Below, piece after piece: positions 1 to 4,662 of a DNA stretch of 5,919 nucleotides. The notes beneath the pieces are model-generated. The model saw only the letters and a list, made by a program, of their open reading frames with translations. It did no database searches and was not told the DNA's origin. This stretch comes from Pseudomonadota bacterium (GTDB taxonomy: Bacteria > Myxococcota > Polyangia > GCA-2747355 > JACKDQ01): positions 1-5,919 of the forward strand of contig JAUVBO010000218.1 in NCBI GenBank assembly GCA_030591195.1, written 5' to 3'. Both the position numbers and the translations under genes were made by a program. Position 1 is the stretch's first letter, and each line of letters starts with the position of its first letter.

Positions 1-1
1 A

Positions 2-769
2 CCCCGCGCCGCCGAGCTCGTAGATCAGGTCAAACTGATCGCGCGTCGGGTCGGCCGAGTCGGCGAGCAGACGCTCGTAGCCGTGGGCGTCGAGCCAGAC
101 CAGGCCGTTGGAGATGGCCACCGGCGCGCAGTGGTTGACCCCCCCGGCTGGCAAGCCGCCAAAGGCTGGATCGGTCTGGGTGTAGTCCGGGATCGCGTCG
201 ATCCGGTCGGTGTGGGGCACCGACGGATCGTAGCTGCAGCTACCGTTGGCGCAACCCTGGCCGCCGCCGCAGGCCACCGGCGCCTGCCAGCCGAGGCAGC
301 CCGGACTCAGCTCGGCACAGGTCTGCGTCGCGCCATCGCTGCTACAGCGGGTGGAGCCGACCTTGCACGCGCTCGGGTCACAGGGGGCGCAGCCACCATC
401 GGTGCAGACCTCGCCCGACCCGCAGGCCGCAGGCGCGCTCCAGTCAGCGCAACCGCCTGCCCCTTGCTCGCAGGTCATCAGCCCGCCGCCGACTGGCGCA
501 CAGCGCGTGGCCCCCAGCTCGCAGGCGTCGCTGCAGAGGCGGACACAGCGGCCCTCGGCGCAGGACTCACCGGCGCCACAGTCGCGAGGTGGTGACCAGG
601 TGACACAGCCGGTGTCCGGGTCGGCACCGCAGCGGACCACCGCGCCCCCGACGCAGCGCACCTCGCCCGTCACGCAGGCGGCGCCGCACGAAGCGCCGCC
701 GGTCTGTTCGGCGCACCCGCTGGTGGCCACCGCCAGCAGCAACGTGGTCAGCAAGCTGGTCGACCGCAT
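2..769 (-). CDS. Lipoprotein with three eight-cysteine repeats and a C39-like peptidase domain (3' end off window)
   Basis: Reading leftward from the ATG at 769-767, the frame stays open to the window edge (256 residues seen). Residues 1-19 form a lipoprotein-type signal: MRST, a hydrophobic stretch, then TSGC with Cys19 as the likely lipidated residue (Thr at -3 is unusual). Residues 28-178 are three tandem repeats of about 48 residues, each with eight cysteines and a shared C-x(2)-W-x(2)-P-x(2)-C core, probably a disulfide-rich extracellular stalk or binding module. From about residue 192 the sequence changes: GGVNHCAPVAISNGLVWL at 209-226, then a DQFDLIYELG stretch. This resembles the nucleophile-cysteine region of C39-like peptidases, with Cys214 as the candidate nucleophile; the His and Asp regions would lie off the window. 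An in-frame TAG four codons upstream makes this ATG the earliest start. GGAGG lies too far upstream (about 20 bases) to be a normal ribosome binding site. The peptidase call is inferred from a motif only; the lipoprotein and repeat reading is firm. Confidence 0.8.
   Translation of the reverse strand, partial: MRSTSLLTTLLLAVATSGCAEQTGGASCGAACVTGEVRCVGGAVVRCGADPDTGCVTWSPPRDCGAGESCAEGRCVRLCSDACELGATRCAPVGGGLMTCEQGAGGCADWSAPAACGSGEVCTDGGCAPCDPSACKVGSTRCSSDGATQTCAELSPGCLGWQAPVACGGGQGCANGSCSYDPSVPHTDRIDAIPDYTQTDPAFGGLPAGGVNHCAPVAISNGLVWLDAHGYERLLADSADPTRDQFDLIYELGGAG
236..688 (-). repeat. Three tandem eight-cysteine protein repeats (coding)
   Basis: These are protein-level repeats inside the lipoprotein gene, at residues 28-75, 79-127 and 130-178. 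Cysteines fall at 28, 32, 39, 47, 55, 64, 70, 75; then 79, 83, 90, 100, 107, 116, 122, 127; then 130, 135, 141, 151, 158, 167, 173, 178. Each copy reads roughly C-x(3-4)-C-x(2)-G-x(2)-RC, then a Cys pair, then GC-x(2)-W-x(2)-P-x(2)-C-x(2)-G-x(2)-C-x(2)-G-x-C. The even count suggests four disulfides per unit. The copies have diverged in DNA sequence, so this is an old duplication. Confidence 0.85.
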
Positions 770-927
770 CGTCCGCCTATACTAGCAGCTCACCTCCGGC
801 GGGCGCTGTTCAGCCGTTAGGATCTCGCACGGACGTGCCGTCGACGTCAGGCTCGGTGACACACTGCTCAGCAATCTGAGGTCGAAAGCCGCGCAACCCC
901 GCGACAGGACGTCAGTCGCGTCATGGC

Positions 928-963
928 ATGGTGGTTGCTTGGTCGATGGCGGTTGCTTGACGG
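928..963 (+). repeat. 18-bp tandem direct repeat in the divergent intergenic region
   Basis: Two adjacent 18-base units, ATGGTGGTTGCTTGGTCG (928-945) and ATGGCGGTTGCTTGACGG (946-963), match at 14 of 18 positions. A partial third echo, TTGGTCG, follows at 964-970. The repeat lies about 30 bases upstream of the -10-like box for the propeller gene, where an activator could bind as a direct-repeat dimer. It may equally be a chance micro-duplication. The rest of the 770-1032 intergenic region shows only short symmetries (a CTCAG/CTGAG stem-loop at 867-880 and the palindrome CGTCGACG at 839-846) and no credible coding sequence. Confidence 0.5.
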
Positions 964-993
964 TTGGTCGCCAACTTGTGCCTGCGCTTGCCG

Positions 994-999
994 TATGAT
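994..999 (+). promoter_or_regulatory. Putative -10 box of the propeller lipoprotein gene
   Basis: TATGAT differs from the TATAAT consensus at one base. A transcript starting about seven bases downstream (near 1006) would have a leader of about 27 bases containing the ribosome binding site at 1021-1026. No good -35 hexamer is present at 16-18 bases spacing, so an activator or an alternative sigma factor may be needed. The surrounding block GCTTnnnGTATGATG recurs before the transporter gene. Confidence 0.4.
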
Positions 1000-1020
1000 G
1001 CTCTTTGCGGCGGTCGCCTC

Positions 1021-1026
1021 GGGAGG
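1021..1026 (+). promoter_or_regulatory. Ribosome binding site deciding a GTG start
   Basis: GGGAGG ends six bases before the GTG at 1033. This spacing is ideal and fixes the propeller lipoprotein start at GTG rather than at any later ATG. Confidence 0.8.
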
Positions 1027-1032
1027 TAAGCT

Positions 1033-2058
1033 GTGTCAACCACGAGATCGAGCCTGGGTCTGCTCCCCGCCACGCTGCTGGCTCTTGGATGTGCCGCCGT
1101 CGACGGCCCCACCCTCGATGCCGGCCAGCCCGACACCGGCGTCACGGCTGCCCCCGCCTGGCAGGCGTCGGAGCTAACCACCACCGAGAACCTCCTTGAT
1201 CTCTACGGTACCCGCATCTCCGACGTCTGGGCGGTTGGCGCCATGGGCGTGATCTTCCACTTCGACGGCCTCGAGTGGACCCAGCACCACTCGCCATCCA
1301 AGCACGACCTGCACGCGGTATGGAGCGCCAGGGAGGGCGGCGTCGCCTGGGCCGTGGGCGCCGCGGGCGAGGTGGTACGCTTCGACGGCGAGCACTGGTT
1401 CCTGCACGAGGTGGAGACCACCGCCAACCTCAACGCGATCTGGGGCAGCGGCCCGAACGACGTCTGGGTGGTGGGCGACGAAGGCACCGTGATGCGCTAC
1501 GACGGCCAGAACTGGATCGTCGACCGGGCGCCCACCGGCCTCGCGCTCCACGGCGTCTGGGGCACGTCCTCGCGGGACCTCTACGTCGTCGGGGTCGGCG
1601 AGATTTTCCACTACGACGGCAAGGGCTGGGATCGGGTTCATTCGTCGGGCGTCACCACCTTCGTCAGCATCTGGGGCACGGGCCCGGACAACATCTGGGT
1701 CCTCGGCGACCGGGGCGCGGCCCACCGCTTCGATGGCCGGCGCTGGGCGCCGGTGGAGATCAGGCCAGTGTCGGAGAACGGAGCCGAGCCGCAAAAGGCG
1801 CGCGAGACCACCGCCATCTGGGGCAGCGCCCCGGACGACGTCTGGGCCATCGGCCGGACGCCGATCGATGGCGAGAGCGGCCTGGTCGAGGCCGAGCCCC
1901 TGGCGGTGCTCCATTTCGACGGCGCCCAGTGGACCGTGGCGAAGATCCTCGAGGACGACCAGCAGCTGCACGACATCTGGGCCAGCGGCCCCAACGACGT
2001 CTGGACCATCGGCGACGATGGCCTGCTGCTGCGCTACTACCAAACCCCATCGCTGTAG
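1033..2058 (+). CDS. Seven-bladed beta-propeller lipoprotein with DVWAVG / YDG-W repeats
   Basis: This 341-residue protein starts at GTG with a strong ribosome binding site. Residues 1-20 are a lipoprotein signal ending LALGC, so Cys20 is the likely lipidated residue, followed by a short low-complexity linker. From residue 54 onward seven repeats can be laid out, each about 38-50 residues: L-x-x-[IV]WG-x-G-P-x-DVW-x-[VI]G-x-x-G-x-[IV]-x-[HR]-[FY]-DG-x-x-W. Their DVW-like cores sit at about residues 64, 104, 143, 182, 221, 269 and 322. Seven units fit a complete propeller. The seventh lacks the DG-x-x-W strand, which the N-terminal PAWQ segment (41-44) may supply as a closing strand. Such lipoproteins are common in myxobacteria and are mostly unassigned; a surface binding or scaffold role is inferred. 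No catalytic motif is seen. Blade 6 has an insertion of about 12 residues. The gene diverges from the Cys-repeat lipoprotein and ends 73 bases before the transporter. Confidence 0.87.
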   Translation: MSTTRSSLGLLPATLLALGCAAVDGPTLDAGQPDTGVTAAPAWQASELTTTENLLDLYGTRISDVWAVGAMGVIFHFDGLEWTQHHSPSKHDLHAVWSAREGGVAWAVGAAGEVVRFDGEHWFLHEVETTANLNAIWGSGPNDVWVVGDEGTVMRYDGQNWIVDRAPTGLALHGVWGTSSRDLYVVGVGEIFHYDGKGWDRVHSSGVTTFVSIWGTGPDNIWVLGDRGAAHRFDGRRWAPVEIRPVSENGAEPQKARETTAIWGSAPDDVWAIGRTPIDGESGLVEAEPLAVLHFDGAQWTVAKILEDDQQLHDIWASGPNDVWTIGDDGLLLRYYQTPSL

Positions 2059-2073
2059 CCGGCGGCCATATTG

Positions 2074-2088
2074 GGCTCCGGCCGAGCC
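2074..2088 (+). other. Small inverted repeat between propeller and transporter genes
   Basis: GGCTC and GAGCC form a 5-bp stem around the five-base loop CGGCC, 15 bases after the propeller stop. No T-run follows, so it is a poor rho-independent terminator and may be a chance GC-rich symmetry. Confidence 0.2.
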
Positions 2089-2097
2089 GCGATCGCT

Positions 2098-2125
2098 GTG
2101 ACCGCCGGTCAGCTTCTGGTATGAT
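2098..2125 (+). promoter_or_regulatory. Putative sigma-70-like promoter of the BCCT transporter gene
   Basis: A -35-like GTGACC (2098-2103, 4 of 6 to TTGACA) is followed after 16 bases by TATGAT (2120-2125, 5 of 6 to TATAAT). An extended -10 TGG lies immediately before it. The predicted start of transcription is near 2132, right at the first possible TTG codon. This suggests that the transporter is transcribed independently of the propeller gene, and that translation is either leaderless or begins at a later TTG. Confidence 0.45.
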
Positions 2126-2131
2126 GTCGGC

Positions 2132-3682
2132 TTGCTTGGCAGGCTGAGCACATATTTGGGGTTGCGCGCCAACCCTAGGGTTTTTTTCACTTCCGCCGGC
2201 CTGGTCCTCCTTTTCGTTGTCTACGGCACCGCCCTGCCGGACCACGCCGAGAAGATCTTCGGGCACTTGCAGGTCCTGATCACCGACAGCCTCGGCTGGC
2301 TCTTCAACGGTGGCATGACGTTCTTCTTTCTCTTTGTCCTCGGCATCGCGCTCAGCCCTTACGGCAAGATCCGGCTGGGTCCCGACGACTCCAGGCCAGA
2401 CTATAGTTATTTCACGTGGTTTTCGATGCTGTTCACCGCCGGAATGGGCATCGGGGTGCTCTTCTGGGCGGTGGCCGAGCCGGTAACCCATTACTTGAAG
2501 CCACCGGAGGAAGCCGCCGCAAGCGCCGCGGCCGCCGGCCAGGCGATGGTGATCACGCTGCGGCACTGGGGTCTTCATGGCTGGGGGGTCTACGCGATGG
2601 TCGGGCTCTGCCTGGCCTATTTCTCCTACCGGCGCGGGATGCCGCTGACCTTCCGCTCGGCCCTCACGCCGCTGCTCGGCCAGCGGATCCACGGCGTCAT
2701 CGGCGACGCGATCGATGTCTTCGCCGTGCTCGGCACGATGTTTGGTGTGGCCACCAGCCTCGGCCTCGGCGCCGGGCAGATCAACGCCGGGCTCGAGCAC
2801 CTGCTGTCGTTCAAGGCCACCACCGGCTCGCAGCTGCTGCTGATCGGGCTGATCACCCTCTTCGCCACCGCGTCGGTGGTCAGCGGCATCGACCGCGGCA
2901 TCCGCTGGCTGAGCGAGATCTCGGTCTGGCTCGCCGGGGCGCTGTTTCTCTTCATCCTCTTCGCCGGGCCGACGCTCGCGGCGCTCGAGGCCTTCGTCGT
3001 CGGTGGCGGCCGTTACCTGGCCGACCTGGTGCTCTCAGCGGGCTGGTCTGGCGGGCCGGGCGACGCGCGCTGGCAGGGAAACTGGACGCTGTTCTACTGG
3101 GCCTGGTGGATCGCCTGGTCGCCCTTCGTCGGCATCTTCGTCGCCCGGGTCTCGCGCGGCCGGACCGTGCGCGAGTTCGTCTTCGGCGTGCTGTTCGCGC
3201 CGACGATCGTGACCTTCGTCTGGTTCGCGGTCTTCGGCGGGATGGCCCTGGAGCAAGCCGCCGACCCGGCCAGCCCGCTGCGCACCGCGGTGACCGAGCG
3301 GCTCGCCGTCGCGACCTACGTCTTCTTCGAGCACCTCCCGCTCTCCGGGGTGCTGTCGGTGGTCGGCACTCTGTTGACCGTCGTCTTCTTCGTCACCTCC
3401 TCCGACTCGGCCTCGCTGGTGATCGACTACCTCAGCTCGGGCGGCGACCAGGATCCTCCCAAGCGCCAGCGGGTCTTCTGGGCCTTCGCCGAGGGCGGCG
3501 TGGCGGTGGCGCTGCTGCTCGGCGGCGGGCTGACCGCGATGCGCAGCTTCCAGCTCTGCACCGGCGTGCCGCTGACCATCGTGCTGTTTGCGATGAGCGC
3601 CGGCCTGGTGGTCGCGCTTTACCGTTATGAGCGACCGAGCAAGGCCCAGCCACCCGTCACGGGCGACGATCCTGCGGGTTGA
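2132..3682 (+). CDS. BCCT-family betaine/choline/carnitine transporter
   Basis: This inner-membrane secondary transporter (up to 516 residues) has about 12 hydrophobic segments. Family hallmarks are clear. AGMGIG (103-108) is the unwound glycine stretch of the third helix. HW-x(4)-W-x(2)-Y gives Trp146, Trp151 and Tyr154, matching the aromatic pattern Trp189/Trp194/Tyr197 of BetP. YWAWWIAWSPFVG (322-334) holds the TM8 tryptophans 325, 326 and 329, followed by RVSRGRTVREF. TSSDSAS (422-428) matches the sodium-site Thr-Ser of BetP. It most likely imports glycine betaine or a similar trimethylammonium osmolyte with sodium; substrate is inferred. Both tails are short (about 18 residues each), lacking the long C-terminal sensor region of BetP. 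The start is uncertain: TTG at 2132, 2156 or 2162 are in frame, with a stop upstream at 2099 and no ATG or GTG. The promoter position and the family's usual GLRANP-like N-terminus favour 2156 (508 residues). Confidence 0.93.
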   Translation: MLGRLSTYLGLRANPRVFFTSAGLVLLFVVYGTALPDHAEKIFGHLQVLITDSLGWLFNGGMTFFFLFVLGIALSPYGKIRLGPDDSRPDYSYFTWFSMLFTAGMGIGVLFWAVAEPVTHYLKPPEEAAASAAAAGQAMVITLRHWGLHGWGVYAMVGLCLAYFSYRRGMPLTFRSALTPLLGQRIHGVIGDAIDVFAVLGTMFGVATSLGLGAGQINAGLEHLLSFKATTGSQLLLIGLITLFATASVVSGIDRGIRWLSEISVWLAGALFLFILFAGPTLAALEAFVVGGGRYLADLVLSAGWSGGPGDARWQGNWTLFYWAWWIAWSPFVGIFVARVSRGRTVREFVFGVLFAPTIVTFVWFAVFGGMALEQAADPASPLRTAVTERLAVATYVFFEHLPLSGVLSVVGTLLTVVFFVTSSDSASLVIDYLSSGGDQDPPKRQRVFWAFAEGGVAVALLLGGGLTAMRSFQLCTGVPLTIVLFAMSAGLVVALYRYERPSKAQPPVTGDDPAG

Positions 3683-3737
3683 GAGCCAAGGTCTGTCAGT
3701 AGCGGGAGGGGCGTCGGGGTCGGCGACGTCGCATCAG

Positions 3738-4586
3738 CTAGACCATTCGAATGGCGAATGAACGGACGCCTCCCCACTTCCGCGTGCTGTCCAGCTTGAG
3801 ATCCTTCAGGTCGGTAATCTCGTAGCTGCGCCCCCAGGTCCACACTTCGAGCTTGGTTGTGTTGCTGAAGTTGGAGTGGGGGACGTACACCCAATGCACC
3901 AGCCCTCCCTGTTTCATCGTCTTTTTCTGGCTGGCTATCTTGACCCCCATTACGATCATCATCTTCTTGTTGTCTTTGTATGATCGTAGCTTGGTGAGGA
4001 ACTTGCTTACCGACAGCCTTGTCAGATCCTCCGTATGTACCTTCTTGTCCTTTGCCTTGCTCATCATAGACAACAGGTACTTTATTGCATCTTGAGTGAT
4101 CGCGATGTCACCGTTCTTGTAGGTCATCGCGGTGACGTTGTAGTCCTTGGGGATCTTGCCGATCTTGTCGCCGTGTTCCCAGTCGGACTTCATCTTCAAC
4201 GAGTAATCTTCACAGCGCTTCCAGATCTTGTCCTTGCCGTGTTGTTTCAGGTGCTGCTTGAACATCAGCAGCATCCCGATGCCCAATTTGATGTCGGCGC
4301 TGGTACCGTCGAGCTCTTCTTCTAATATGCCAGCCTTGACTCGCTTCTGTAGTCGAGAGCCGATCTTGTACGCCTTGTACGCAGGCCCTTGCACGTTGAA
4401 ATCGTATTCGATTTTGCTGAACAGATTATTGAAGAAGTCCTTGCGGATCAGATCGTACTTGTACAACTCCAGTATCCCAGAGATCAGGACACTGGTGCCG
4501 CAGCAGTTCTTGTTTCCTTGGTTGAGTAGCTTCGGGTCCGCCAGTAGATCTTTGACTCGGTCTTTCTCTTCCTTCGTGAATCCCAT
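3738..4586 (-). CDS. Lysine-rich orphan protein with probable papain-like cysteine-protease fold
   Basis: This 282-residue soluble protein has no signal peptide or membrane segment. GAGGAG five bases before the ATG supports the start. I do not recognise a named family. KNCCGTSVLISGILEL (27-42) looks like the nucleophile helix of papain-like or C39-like cysteine proteases, with Cys29 the best candidate. A long helical middle follows, then a predicted strand ending in GGLVHWVYV, where His231 is the candidate catalytic His. KLEVWTWGRSYEI (245-257) comes next, in the place where such folds carry a strand with the third catalytic residue; here it is Thr250-Trp251-Gly252, not Asp-Pro. Lysine makes up 42 of 282 residues, against 6 of 516 in the transporter, and three hand-counted 60-base lines are 43%, 47% and 52% GC. 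This points to horizontal acquisition. The gene stands 76 bases downstream of the hydrolase stop on the same strand and converges with the transporter. An effector or toxin role is possible but unproven; no immunity-like partner is seen. Confidence 0.8.
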   Translation of the reverse strand: MGFTKEEKDRVKDLLADPKLLNQGNKNCCGTSVLISGILELYKYDLIRKDFFNNLFSKIEYDFNVQGPAYKAYKIGSRLQKRVKAGILEEELDGTSADIKLGIGMLLMFKQHLKQHGKDKIWKRCEDYSLKMKSDWEHGDKIGKIPKDYNVTAMTYKNGDIAITQDAIKYLLSMMSKAKDKKVHTEDLTRLSVSKFLTKLRSYKDNKKMMIVMGVKIASQKKTMKQGGLVHWVYVPHSNFSNTTKLEVWTWGRSYEITDLKDLKLDSTRKWGGVRSFAIRMV

Positions 4587-4591
4587 CCCTG

Positions 4592-4597
4592 CTCCTC
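4592..4597 (-). promoter_or_regulatory. Ribosome binding site of the cysteine-protease-like gene
   Basis: On the minus strand GAGGAG lies five bases before the ATG at 4586. It fixes the start and shows that the gene is set up for independent and efficient translation even though it may be co-transcribed from the hydrolase gene. Confidence 0.75.
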
Positions 4598-4633
4598 GTA
4601 TGGCAAAGCTTGCCCGCGGTGGCTACCGTAGCA

Positions 4634-4651
4634 CGCCGGCGGGCACCGGCG
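4634..4651 (-). other. GC-rich hairpin just after the hydrolase stop
   Basis: CGCCGG and CCGGCG form a 6-bp stem around a six-base loop, about 12 bases beyond the hydrolase stop codon on the minus strand. A smaller stem (GGCAA/TTGCC, 4602-4614) follows. Neither has a U-run, so termination between the hydrolase and the next gene is uncertain. Confidence 0.25.
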
Positions 4652-4662
4652 GCCGCGCGGAG

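Noticed and set aside
778..783. TATACT on the plus strand, a near-perfect -10 hexamer
   Set aside because: It lies about 250 bases before the next plus-strand gene, has no supporting -35, and a closer -10 candidate exists at 994. On the minus strand the same site gives only a weak TAGTAT next to the lipoprotein ATG.
83..785. Plus-strand open frames opposite the Cys-repeat lipoprotein
   Set aside because: They are low-complexity Ala/Pro/Gln/Ser-rich translations antisense to a gene with a signal peptide and regular cysteine repeats.
1174..2190. Long minus-strand open frame opposite the propeller gene
   Set aside because: It is Ala/Arg/Val/Asp-rich shadow sequence produced by the repetitive high-GC codons of the real gene. 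The plus-strand gene has a ribosome binding site, lipobox and repeats.
1760..2800. Long minus-strand open frame across the propeller-transporter junction
   Set aside because: It overlaps two well-supported plus-strand genes, has no recognisable domain, and its composition is that of an antisense shadow.
2416..3630. 404-residue plus-strand frame inside the transporter gene
   Set aside because: It is an arginine/alanine-rich frame-shifted shadow of the BCCT gene with no motifs.
3683..3737. Possible bidirectional terminator between the converging transporter and cysteine-protease-like genes
   Set aside because: The only symmetry is the loop-free palindrome GCGACGTCGC (3723-3732). No stem-loop with a T-run is present on either strand.
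3853..4095. Hydrophobic 80-residue plus-strand frame antisense to the cysteine-protease-like gene, considered as an immunity protein
   Set aside because: Its hydrophobicity follows from being antisense to lysine-rich codons (AAG read as CTT). It has a TTG start with no ribosome binding site.
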